A DNA stretch of 64,000 nt from Podocnemis expansa. Its lineage: Eukaryota; Chordata; Testudines; Podocnemididae. Below, one piece after another: positions 22,691 through 32,732 of this stretch. How positions within the stretch are numbered: position 1 is the first letter of the stretch; the number at the start of each line of letters is the position of its first letter. The stretch spans positions 18,423,995 to 18,487,994 of the forward strand of contig ML681998.1 in assembly GCA_007922195.1 (NCBI GenBank), in the 5' to 3' direction. A program made the translations under genes and the position numbers. The notes under the pieces were generated by a model, which worked only from the letters and a program-made list of their open reading frames with translations, was not told where the DNA came from and did not search any database.

Positions 22691-24956
22691 GTAGTTTGGT
22701 GTTGCACAGTCCTCGGGCAAGAGGTCAAAACCACTGCCTCTGGTTGGTAGAGTGAGAATTGCTCATCTCTTGGCAGGCCTCCAGCTTCTCCCCCCAGCCT
22801 CTGTGCCTGTCGAGTACCCCCTAGTGATGCTGAGAGGGCTGGTATGACCTTTGGCACGGCCCCTGTTGTTGCTGTTGTTGCTCCTGCTGTTGTGGCTGCT
22901 GCTGGGACTGGTGGAAAGAGTGCCTGGCCACCTAAAGCGCGTAGATGCCCAAGGACTTCAGGGTGGCCCTTGAGTCCTTCATCCTGCGCAGTCTGAAGTC
23001 TGTGGACTCTGAACAGCAAGGGCCTTCAAATGGGTGGTCTTGAATGGCCTGTTGCAATTGGGGGGGACAGGACGGACCCCTGCAGCCAGACAGCCCTCCT
23101 CACGGCGATTGTGAACACCAAGCCTCTGCTAGTGGTATCTGAAGCGTCCCATGATGTCATCAGGGCATCATGGGAAGCTAACAGGCCCTCCTCCACCATT
23201 GTCTCATAGTCCCTGAGGTGCTCACAAGTGACAAGATCTTGGAACCACTCCATGGACTTCCAGAGTCTGAAAATTTATCACCCGATAAGAGCATGGTGAT
23301 TGGCAATACAAAGCTGGAGGCCTGAGATGGAGTGCCTCTTTCTTCCAAAGAGGTCCACTCTCTTGGCCTCTTTGTTTTTAGGTATAGAGGCCAGTTGTCC
23401 CTGCCTCTCCTTCTGGATCACCATGTCAACCACCAATGAGCCAGGCATGGGCGGGGGGGAGTGCTAAACAGGAACCCAAACTTGTCCAGTGGGATGTGGT
23501 ACTTGCACTCAGCTGTCTTTGACACTGAGCTAGATTGATGAGGGTGTCTGCCATCTGGCCTTGGCGATCTTGTACACTCCTTCGTTTAGGGGTATGGTGA
23601 CTCTGGCAGGAGGGGACGTGTCGCCTACATCAAAGAGGGGGCCAGGGGTCTTTGGTAAGCAGCCTCATCCAGGGAGGAAGACGACATGACCCTCAAGGTA
23701 CTGCTCTGAGGGCAACCGGTGCCAGAGTCAAGCTCCTCATATGAGGCCTCCAGGGAGCTGGAGGCTCTAGAGGGTGGTCTGGAGGAGCCTGGCATTGTAG
23801 GCTTGCCCTGCGGGCAGTCCGACCATTGTCTGGACCATTCTGCAAACAAACAATCTCAGTGCCAAGTCCCGCCACACTGGGGAACGGCCTCTGTCTCGGC
23901 AGTGCCAATCGTGGCTGTGCTGGTGGCTGTGAGATCTTTTGCCTCTAGGCGATGCTGGGGAGGTGGATCAGGCTGGTGTTGGTACCTAGCCCTCACGTGC
24001 CAAAGAGCTAGGACATAAACCTTCTCCTCATGGCAGTGTCAGGGACAATTTCCAGTGATGCTTCCCTGCTGTCTTTGAAACTGACGGTGTCAGTGCCAGG
24101 ACTCAGCAGTGGAGGACTTGGACCTTGCATGCTAAGAGCCCCTGCAAGCATGGGGTACAGCGCTCCCATGAGGATACTGAAAAGAAGGTTGGGTACTCTC
24201 CTTCCTCCTCCTGCTCCGGCTCTGAGGGTAAGGGGGTAGGAGAGGTACCTGGTGCCAGGGTAGCCCTTGGTGATGTGGAAGGGCTTCTGTCATCCCCTGA
24301 TCACCATGCCAGTGAAGTCCCACTCTCCAAAATCGCCCACACCTTTGAGACAAAGGCCAGTTTGCCTTTGGGCTTCCTAGCTTTAAGAGGCAGGGGAGTT
24401 GGAAGCTGCAGCAGGCCTTTGCTGCCTCGAAAGCCTCCGGAGTTGATGGCACGGGCAGCTGTTCCTGATCCTTGTCTTGGCATGGTGGTGGTGGCAGTGG
24501 GAAGCTTGAATGGTGCCAATGCATCGGTGCCAACTCTGATCCCGGCTAGGGTTTCTTCAGCTCTGTTGGGGAGCGGCGCCATGGAGGCTCCGGTGTTGAC
24601 TTGGCATGCAGTGCTGACAAGTCTTTTGGTGCCCCAGATCTACTGGGTGCCAGCTGCATGGCCTGCTCCAGGGCAGTGGTGCACAGCCTCTGCTCCCTGT
24701 CCTTTTGAGTCCTTCACTTGAAGGAGCAACAGAAGGAGCAGTTCTCTGACCAGTGGGACTCCCTCAGACATTTCAGGAACTTCTCGTGAGGGTCACTCAA
24801 CAGGAAGGCCTTGCTGCAGCCCACACAGGGTTTAAAGCTGGGCATGGTTGGCAGCAAGCTGATACGGCATTGGAACTCTAGATGCTGGGTGGATTCAGTA
24901 GTGTTACCAGGTTGTGAAGGAATGATGTCTATGAAGAGATCTTCTACATTGAACAT
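22690..24956 (-). pseudogene. DIRS Gag-like ORF1 pseudogene
   Basis: The N-terminal piece (24956-24714) has a cysteine-rich segment FKPCVGCSKAFL, SDPHEKFLKCLRESHW and CSFCCSF, a zinc-finger-like start shared by vertebrate DIRS1 Gag proteins. Serine/proline-rich filler follows (24530-23630) with SSSSLDEAA. The conserved core is near 23410-23030: LASIPKNKEAKRVDLFGRK, LCIANHHALI, DYETMVEEGLLASHDALM and SRGLVFTIAVRRAVWLQG. It ends in a region rich in short A/T/G repeats (22920-22860). Several frame changes occur. The plus-strand frames over this span are its shadows. Confidence 0.8.
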
Positions 24957-25024
24957 AAAGGCTCAAGACAGCCTAAAGCAAGGGCAGGCTGTTCTGGTAC
25001 CACCACTGAGGGCAGAAAGAAGCA

Positions 25025-25197
25025 ACTGGAGAGGGGCAGAGGCAGGATCATATATATAGCCGTGGTGTGCAGCACAGAGGGGGTGTTGGCCACTGACCCT
25101 GCGCTGACAGTCTAGGGAAAAAGTCTTCCGGCCAACTGTGTGCTGCAGCACGTAGACTTCTGTAACTGAATGATGCGAGCAGCGCTCGAAGAAGAAC
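25025..25197. repeat. DIRS inverted terminal repeat, plus-right copy
   Basis: Reverse complement of 18713-18880. Its outer edge GCGCTCGAAGAAGAAC at about 25182-25197 is also copied in the ICR. A TATATATA stretch at 25050-25057 has its counterpart, TATATACATG, in the other repeat. Confidence 0.85.
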
Positions 25198-25767
25198 ATA
25201 CAGATCACCTTGACAGCTACCATCCAAGGACTTGGAGAAAACTGGTGTGTTAGGTGGAGCAAAGCATCAGTTTTGTTATTCTGCTTGAACATTGGATGGA
25301 TGCCACTGAATAGTCAACCCAGGTCTTCTACATAACAGTAAACACGATTACAACTAGATCACCTGCCTACCCCTGAATGTTACCTTTCCTTTACACGTTG
25401 AAGTTCCTGGCTTTTGTGGATTTGCATTAAGACTCTATAAAACAGCTAGCTTGCTTTGTAACAGTGATACGCTACAAAGAGATTAAAAATAGTGCCTCCC
25501 TCAGAATATTCCTTGGCTGTAGTCAACCCCTGATAACCAGCATTTGTGGCTGTGGAGAGTGAAGCTAAGAGATTTAAGAATGTTTCCCTCTATAAATCAA
25601 ATAGCTCATACCAACCAAAGAGGGATGCAAAACACCCTGTGAACAAACTAAGTGAACTTGGCTGGAAATGTTTACATGCTTTGTTCCTGGAAAATAAGCG
25701 GAGTATATGGATACTCAGAAAAGTGATCTGCTAACGGAAGTTGAACCTTGGAGACCTTGTAGTGGAA
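25198..25767. other. Unique intergenic DNA
   Basis: No gene or repeat end recognised. Confidence 0.4.
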
Positions 25768-25893
25768 AACAAGCAAGGAGTCCTGTGGCACTTTTAAAAA
25801 CTAACAAAATTAATTTATCATGTGAGCTTTTGTGGGAGAAAAATCATCTGACAAAGTGTGATTTTCTCCACAAAAGCTCATGTGATAAATAAA
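25768..25893. mobile_element. Palindromic (foldback) turtle SINE fragment
   Basis: The first half is the SINE body on the plus strand (AAGCAAGGAGTCCTGTGGCA, then CATGTGAGCTTTTGTGGGAG). The second half returns on the minus strand (CTCCACAAAAGCTCATGTGA). The arms 25811-25846 and 25858-25892 pair, with about 11 bp between them. No clear target duplication was found. Confidence 0.8.
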
Positions 25894-25930
25894 GCCACAC
25901 TTTTTTAGTTCAAACTAACCTTTTAGCTTT

Positions 25931-26070
25931 CTTCAAAGCGTTTGGTGAAGCAGGATTTTCTCCCATGAAAGCTCATGCAAAAAAATACATTTGTTAATCT
26001 TCAAGTGCCACAGGACTCTGTTTATTTGTTTTACTGAACTAGACTGACATGGCTACCCCTTTGGATCTTG
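25931..26070 (-). mobile_element. tRNA-derived turtle SINE, minus strand
   Basis: In reverse it begins at the tRNA-like head (AGGGGTAGCCATGTCAGTCT, 26047-26066), then AGTTCAGTAAAACAAA, the AGTCCTGTGGCACTTGAAG block and GCATGAGCTTTCATGGGAG. The head contains the pol III-type promoter region. It lies next to the palindromic fragment at 25768-25893. Confidence 0.88.
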
Positions 26071-26500
26071 ACAACACATAAAAAAAAGTCCTTGGAAAAA
26101 TCTGGAATTATGCAGGCTTGTACAGATCACCTGGTGTGCGCCCAGTACCAAAGTAGGTCTCAGTCCTTTTTCTGTTGCAGAAGAATAGATTCAGAGGTGG
26201 ATGTTGGCTGAAGACAAAATGGAGTTGGGTACAGCCCCTTGTACTGCCTCTGGCCTTCCCCATGCTGTGTGAAGGTTATTTTTTACAAATCAAAGTGGAG
26301 TTGAGTCACATGGGCAAGTCCTAGTGGCTCACCAGGTTTCTTCATGAGCCTACTATGCCTGTGAGCTTCCTTAATGGGCTGTTAAGGAGACAGTGTCTAT
26401 AGATACCCAGCCTGGGGTGTTTCCCAAAATCACACAAGTTGGATTATAGATACAAACAAACACATTCATACAATTAAGACACCTACACATCAACAATATA
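26071..26500. other. Unassigned intergenic DNA
   Basis: No gene or clear repeat end recognised. Confidence 0.35.
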
Positions 26501-26600
26501 ATCATAGAATCATAGGGTTGGAAGGGACCTCAGAGGTTATCTAGTCCAACCCCCTGCCAGAGGCAGGACCACTCCCACTAAACCATCCCAATCATTCCTA
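26501..26600 (-). mobile_element. CR1 3' tail fragment
   Basis: ATCATAGAATCATAGGGTTG, then GAAGGGACCTCAGAGG and TCTAGTCCAACCCCCTGCC. This is the reverse complement of the CR1 3' end and is nearly the same as the 3'UTR of the CR1 at 15391-18412. Confidence 0.93.
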
Positions 26601-26739
26601 GCTAATTATAACCTTTCCTTTGGTACCAAACATGGCACCTATTCTATGGATTATTGCAATTATGAAATATTAAATAAGATAACCAACCATAAGTGGTCCC
26701 CTAAACTTGGAAAGCATCACACCTTCCAGCTGGCTGATG

Positions 26740-27106
26740 TGCATGGGGTGGAGGGGAGCTGCTGGCAGAGTAGCCAAGACCCACCATGCTTGAGGAGAAG
26801 GGTAGGACTCTAAAAATCCATGCCTTCTGGTGTGGCCTCCACTTAGCATTGCAGTGACCTTCAGTTATCTACACTAGTGCTGTGTCTGTGCATGTATGAC
26901 ATACTATCTGTCATTTATAGGTGTAAAATAGTGAATGTAAAAATGAGCTCAGCAGCGGCATCATGTTTACTTTAAATCTGTAGTGATTTGTAGTCTTTAA
27001 TGGTGTATATATCAATATATTCTTTATGACCTGATAGACTGATGGCCCCTCAGGGTTATAAAAATGTTATTTGTGGCCCTTGAACCCAAGAGGTTGGGAA
27101 CCACTG
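26740..27106 (+). mobile_element. hAT non-autonomous element family D, copy 1
   Basis: The right end AGGTTGGGAACCACTG closes at 27106. The last ~365 bp align with 48415-48776, sharing ATCTACAC, GTGATTTGTAGTC, TTAATGGTGTATAT and GTCAATATATT-type blocks. The left end is not resolved. Confidence 0.7.
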
Positions 27107-28093
27107 CTCTAAGGACTACGTAAGGAACACGTAGGGGGACATTAAGAAGGGTAGGTAATGGGTGACACTATGTTAATTACCAGTTGCTGAATTTTCTTAT
27201 CATTAATGCTTATTTATAACTTAACACTGATAACCATTTTGAATATCACAAATGCCTTGATACTATTGCCGTTCTATGTCCATGAAAGTACATCAATTAT
27301 TACCTTTCAAGAATTTAAACCCCTTTTGAGGCATTTCTGTGGTTTCCTTCCCAACATTCCATTCATCAGTTTCTAAGTGGTTAGGAACAAAAATCCCTGG
27401 CTACACTTCAGCTTATGTATTTTGCAACAGTGCATTTGTGCTGCAAAATGTTCCACCCTCTGGTCTGGATGTCAGTGGTTCTTGTGGGTACTGTACTGAT
27501 TTATGCCTTATTTGTACTACTATAAAAAAGAGAGAAAGTGAGATATTTATAGGGAGTCCACAAATAAGGGAATATCCTTGCAAATTGGCAGTGTGTTACA
27601 ATTCAGAATAAATCAAAATCCAAAGGATAAATTCTTACTTCTGGTAAAATAGAGTCAAATTTTCCTTGCTTTAGGCAATCACTAGGCAGTGACGCTACTC
27701 CAATATGGTAGGCAAGCAGGATTTAGCTCACAGCTGCCTGTAGGCTTAGCACAGCACTTGTTCAACCTTGATGAGAATATCTTGGTCAGTTTCCACTATC
27801 ATCAATGAAAGGCGTGCATGCCAGAAACAGAGCTTTATCGGCTACCATCAATAAGTTAAAAATGAGCATTGACACATTCCAAGGATTTCTTTTTGTAAGC
27901 TGGCTGCTTGTATGATGAAGAGTCAAGGAGGTGAGTGTGTAGCTCATTAGGAAAATTAAGTTACTACTGTATATTTATAAATCATCACAGGGGATTAAAC
28001 CAAACAAAATATCTGCAGAAGATTTTTGACAACTGCAGTTAAATAAAGCTGCAAGAAGCAAATATCCATGATCTCTCCTTCAGACTCTAAGGA
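27107..28093. other. Unique AT-rich intergenic DNA
   Basis: No gene recognised. An open frame at 27339-27611 has no domain. Confidence 0.4.
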
Positions 28094-28153
28094 TACAGAC
28101 TAGTATAGTGAAAGAACACGGACTACAGACTAGTATAGTGAAAGAACACGGCT
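28094..28153. repeat. 30-bp tandem duplication
   Basis: Two adjacent copies of a 30-bp unit containing ACAGACTAGTATAGTGAAAG, with almost no differences, so the duplication is recent. Confidence 0.9.
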
Positions 28154-29393
28154 TCTGGCATACCATCCAGAACTATCTGTAACGTTTTAATCACAGAGAA
28201 GAGGAAACTGGAAAGTTCTGGGGTGTAGATTATTTTAAATGACAAATATTTGTGAAATGTTTACACAAAGTTGAGTCCCAGCCCTCAAGACAACAGAGCT
28301 CAAACAACCCTGTGGAACATGATGCAAAGATAGTCTCACAGGGCTCCATAAAATATGTTCCATGCTCCACAAAGTGCTGGCTATAGCTGGTTTACTCAGT
28401 TACAGGGAAAATGCTAGCTGATGAACATTAAAAAGGATAACTGTCGAACCCCAGACATCAGTGCTGCACTGTTAATGATTAATCACGTTCCACAATCCAG
28501 CGAGCCAGACGTCATTGAAAACACAGTTTGGCCCAATCTCTTTTTATGATTAAGGCTTTTTGGTACAAAGCTGCTCTTTATACAAAGTTATCCTCCCATG
28601 GCTTTCAACTTGACCGAAGTCCATTGTAAAGATTTCTGTGACAGTCACTACTACACTATGTAACACATATAATCTTTGGTTGTTTAGAACCCTTCATAAC
28701 CCTCTCCAAGAGTTATTTCAGAATTCTTCTAGTGAATATCATTTTATCAATACAACTAGAGCAGCTTTATGATTAAAAGAGTGAACCAGAACTTAGCCAA
28801 CCCCCACCCCATAATTATAGGCTTTCTGGATGAGCACACTGTCTCTAGACTGAGGTACAGACAATGTGGTTTGGAATTTTTTCCCCTCTTCTTTTATCTA
28901 ACTTTCTTTTCTGTTATATTACTTCCTTTGTGATACAAGGTGTAATTTTCTTGTGTCTTTCACAGGATATTGTTTTACTCATTGATGATTTATCTTTTCT
29001 TCATCTATTCCACACATTTAACAATTTATTTTATTTTATTTTAGCTCAAAGCAAAACTCTGGCCACTGCTATAAATTTTTTTAACACTATATGTTCTTTA
29101 GAGGGCTATAGAATTGTCACAGTTGGAAAAAAAACATGGTATAGCTTCTAATCCTCACACCTGCTTGTTTTACAGGATTCTTGGTGCCAAATTCTCAACA
29201 GGTCTCTATCTTTTACATACAAACACATCTATTTATACATGTCAATGTGTATTTTCATGTGAAAATTGTAAGTTAGATACATAAGTATCTGTTTTGCACG
29301 TACAGATATACATTTGCACATTCAAATGGATGCCTGGACACAAAACAGAAGCCCTTTTAAAATGTTGCCATTGATGAATAAGAACTTACTTAC
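28154..29393. other. Unique AT-rich intergenic DNA
   Basis: No gene recognised. The frame at 28864-29151 is phenylalanine/leucine rich because the DNA is T rich. Confidence 0.4.
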
Positions 29394-29740
29394 TATTAAA
29401 AATATACATAAAAACAAGCTTTTAGAACTGACAACCTTAAAACCAATGCACTAAAATGGAGAAAACAAGTACAGAAGTAATTCAGAGTGGTCAGACTTCT
29501 TTATGAGGCATTTTAATCACTGTGAATGCATTTGTTCGTAAAATGGTGGCTGGCCACTGTACTTGCTACACTGGCCAGCAAACCTTTTGCAAACGAATGC
29601 GTTCCCAGTGCTTAAAATGCCTCATAGAAGAAGTCTGACCACTCTGAATTACTTCTGTATTTGTTTCCTCCAGTTTAGTGTGTTGGTTTTAAGGTCATCT
29701 GTTCTTTAAAAAAAATTTATGCTATTTTTTAATCAAGTAG
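29394..29740. repeat. Long imperfect inverted repeat (about 165-bp arms)
   Basis: The left arm includes AGTAATTCAGAGTGGTCAGA (29475-29494), and its reverse complement TCTGACCACTCTGAATTACT lies at 29634-29653. Pairing continues outward through ACCTTAAAACC / GGTTTTAAGGT and inward to GGCCACTG / CACTGGCC around 29565. This could be an old palindromic MITE; a transcript would form a long hairpin. Confidence 0.85.
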
Positions 29741-30131
29741 ATCTAAAAGTAGATCAGATCAAAACCTATGAACACCACTTGCCTGAAACCTAACCTTTAA
29801 CTACTGTGCCATCTGCTGAAGAAAAGTGAAAAAGCACAGGGAATACACACAAACAGACTAGCTGGAGCTAAATTAATATAAAGGTTATCTACTAACTAGA
29901 TGAAGATAGCATAAGGCAACATAACTGAGGAAAAAAGATTTTACTCTTCTCAACACGATAAACACCTGAAAATGTGTTAATATGAGCTAGACAGAGCCGA
30001 TTCACAAAGCATGAACAGTATGAAAATTGAATTAATTTACCTGTAAGAAAAGACTGTCTTACCATTTTCCTTTTGTTTTGATGACACACATACCATCCCA
30101 AATGGTAGTATTCCTGGTTTGTAAACCTGTG

Positions 30132-30214
30132 GACCAGTTTCTGATCTTAGTTACAATGATGTAAATCTACAGTTACTCAACTGATTTTACACCAGTGTTA
30201 CTGAGACCAGAATC
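30132..30214. repeat. Short foldback element
   Basis: CCAGTTTCTGATCTTAGTTAC on the left pairs with a right arm containing GTTACTGAGACCAGAATCTGG, with GATGTAAATC / GATTTTACAC inside. Small palindromic repeat of about 83 bp, probably a MITE. Confidence 0.6.
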
Positions 30215-30430
30215 TGGTTGTCATTTTTCCATTACTACAGACCATATTCTTACTTCTGTCTTTTCTGTTTCTTAACTTTCTCTTTTTCTCTTTCTTCCTG
30301 TTTGATTCATGCAGTAGATTGGGCAAAAATAACTTGCAAAATTAATCTGCATTTTAAATTATGCTGGCCCCTCACATTTTCCTTTCTTTTCCCTCATAAA
30401 AAGGCAACAGCAAGGGTTCTGCAGCAGTTC

Positions 30431-30674
30431 CTTGAAAAGCTGTAGCCGTGTTAGTCTAGTCCAGTAAAAAAAACAACAAGGAGCTGTGTGGCACTTTAAG
30501 ACTAACAGCTTTATTTTTTGCATGAGCTTTCGTGGGAGAAGATCCCACTTCCTCAGATGCTTCGAAGCATCTGAGGAAGTGGGATCTTCTCCCATGAAAG
30601 CTCATGCAAAAAATAAAGCTGTTAGTCTTAAAGTGCCACACAACTCCTTGTTGTTTTTTTTACTTGAAAAGCTG
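30431..30674. mobile_element. Palindromic SINE insertion with 12-bp target duplication
   Basis: The left half is a SINE with its tRNA-like head (TAGCCGTGTTAGTCTAGTCC, 30443-30462) and body. At 30561-30566 (TTCGAA) it turns and runs back as an almost perfect reverse copy to about 30661. Arms are about 98 bp each. CTTGAAAAGCTG flanks it at 30431-30442 and 30663-30674. The right arm stops at the A-run next to the head, so the head is present once. Confidence 0.92.
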
Positions 30675-32032
30675 GTCTCCACCTGCTAGTTATTAGCTAG
30701 AAAGTGCCTGATTCACTCTCGATGTAAGAAGGCTCAGTTTGAATTGAGGAAATGTGAATTTGATTCATTGATACCAGGAAGTGAAAGGGTAAATACATTA
30801 TCTGTAGATAGAGATGCCTGTGTTGCAGCCTGACCATCAGAACACGCATTGAGGGTTCTTCTCTTGAACAAATCCATGATGGCTGCAAGAGGCTTGGTAG
30901 GTCTAAGTTCTGTATGCCTAAGATTTGTATTTCACAGCAGTGCTTTGGAAATAATGCTCATTTCCAGATCAGGACTCACAGCTGCTGGGGTGGCAGCATT
31001 GAGTAACCTGCTGTAAGTTAGGGGAAGCTTAGTTCTGTGAATACATGTTCTTCTGTTCATACTTCAGGGTACTGGCAAAGTTGTACAATGCATGTTAGGA
31101 TACTGCCAAAATACCCACTTTTTGCATGCTGAAAATAAAATTCAAAAAAAAATGAAAGAGGACTGCTGTATTATAAAAGTTTTTAATCTTTACCTGTCAA
31201 CTTTTTTCCTTTGCTTCATAACATGCTGACATGATTCAGCTGCACTGGAGTTTAAAGGTCTAGCTTACTGACAGGCAGTGTGACATGTACAGTAGTAATC
31301 CAAGCTACTTTTCTTCCCACTGTTGCATATGACATTTATTTGGTTTCCATAGACTGCCTGTTGTTCAACCTTTAGTTGTGTTTTCTGTGCAAAAGTTGCT
31401 TACATTTTCTAGTTCTACTTGCTCTGAAAGCATAATAGTTGTATTATGTTCATCATTACATGATGGGGAGTTCAGTCTTTATGACAAAAGCACATTTATT
31501 TTAGCAACACTGTGGATGGTCCTTCTCTGTTTTTTGTTATTAGCAGGACAAGTAGCAATGCATATAGTTAAAGCTGCCCAACGTTTTTCACTAGAAGACC
31601 ATTTTCTCTTACAGTTAACTTTGCCACACGCACTGCAGTTTTCCAGGCTGGGTGTGTGCCTCAGGCTGATTTCCTCACTTCCCTGCCCCCATATAAAAAC
31701 AGTTCTACCCTTTCTCAGAAGGAGCTTAGAGAAGTACATCTTGGTTTTCCCATATTTGAATTTTCTTACAACTCTGTCTCTGAGACACACTAGCACCATC
31801 CTTCTGTGGAACAGGGACTTGAAACTGGCAGGTGTCAGGGACAAGGCTGTGACTTTTGCCATCCTGTCAACTAATGCCCAAACCTGACCAGATTATAAAT
31901 TTCTGGGAGGAAAAAAATAGTTTACACATGCTCAGTAAAGGCTCATTTGGGCTTGGCAGCTAATTTGTCCACACATTCCATCTTTAACATGGGCTCCAAT
32001 GCAAGGATGAAAGAACTGAGCTGGACTCTCCA
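30675..32032. other. Intergenic DNA, no gene recognised
   Basis: Open frames at 31378-31887 plus (169 codons) and 31479-31862 minus overlap and have no recognised domain, start context or splice support. I treat them as chance. Confidence 0.4.
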
Positions 32033-32258
32033 TGCAATGCACTAGGGTGCCCAGTCCAGAAATAGATAGTAGAGACATTGTCTCCTCTGTGTTTAGTGCT
32101 CTTCCATCTGGCACCCATGCAGCAAAGAGGAGGAGGAGGTAGGCAATGCACTGGGATCCACTGGGGTGCCAAGTCCAAAACAGAGAGCAGAAACACTGTC
32201 TCCCCAGTGCTCTCAGTGCTCTCCAACCAGGCAGCAAAGACGTTGAGGAGGAGGCATC
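32033..32258. repeat. Imperfect tandem duplication, about 110-bp unit
   Basis: Both units start GCAATGCACT and share GGGTGCC-AGTCCA, GTCTCC, AGTGCTCT and GCAGCAAAGA-GAGGAGGAGG in the same order, at about 32033-32142 and 32143-32258. Confidence 0.7.
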
Positions 32259-32541
32259 TGACTGAAATGCAAAGGGGGTATGTAGCTGGGCCTGTGGGAA
32301 GCTGGTGAGGGAAGAGAATACAACAATGAGCTGAAGTCGGTGGGGAGACTGGCTAGGACAAAGATTGGGGGGTAGGATGAGGAGCTGAATGATGAGTGGG
32401 GAATGAGGATATGGATCTGAGGGAGGGTGGGGTAGAGTCTATCAAAACCAGTTTGTGGAGTCAAAGGTGGGGAGAAGGGACAAGGGCAGAAAGATAGCTA
32501 ACCACTGTAGTACACTCCCCTCGGAACCTAGGCGTACAGAG

Positions 32542-32732
32542 CAATGTTCCCTCTAAGCTAATGGTGCAGCTGGGCAACTTATGGATGCAGCTGGGCAACT
32601 TATGGATGCAGCTGGGCAAGCTGCCTCCTGGTTACCTGACCTGGGACCAGGCCCCTGGGCCACTGCCCATCAGCTCCCTAAGTGCATCCATAACTTGCTC
32701 AGTCGCATCATCAGCTTATAGAGGGAACATTG
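32542..32732. mobile_element. Short TIR element with internal 21-bp tandem repeat
   Basis: The ends CAATGTTCCCTCTAAGCT and AGCTTATAGAGGGAACATTG are inverted repeats. Inside, at 32566-32628, GCAGCTGGGCAACTTATGGAT is repeated three times with period 21. Flanks show no convincing 8-bp duplication. The superfamily is likely hAT but not certain. Confidence 0.7.

Larger units (their letters stand above)
18690..25197 (-). mobile_element. DIRS1-like tyrosine-recombinase retrotransposon, near full length
   Basis: It reads on the minus strand in DIRS order: left inverted repeat (25197-25025), Gag (24956-22690), RT (22690-21940), RNase H (21900-21120), tyrosine recombinase (20650-19620), internal complementary region (19001-18932), right inverted repeat (18880-18690). 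DIRS elements carry inverted rather than direct terminal repeats and integrate with a tyrosine recombinase, without making a target duplication. Two later DNA transposons (19009-19579 and 21230-21417) sit inside; without them the element is about 5.7 kb, normal for the family. Stops and frame changes in all ORFs make it inactive. Outer limits are accurate to about 5 bp. Confidence 0.88.

Noticed and set aside
24125..24721. Open frame of 198 codons, plus strand
   Set aside because: Antisense shadow of the DIRS Gag-like region, which reads on the minus strand.
26047..26066. tRNA-like sequence
   Set aside because: It is the tRNA-derived head of a SINE (also at 30443, 34530 and 47200), not a functional tRNA gene; no complete cloverleaf seen.
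28090..28160. CRISPR-like direct repeat
   Set aside because: Only two units without spacers, in a vertebrate genome; a simple tandem duplication.
31378..31887. Open frame of 169 codons, plus strand, with hydrophobic parts
   Set aside because: A 127-codon frame covers the same DNA on the other strand; no family recognised and no conserved neighbour. A protein search would decide.
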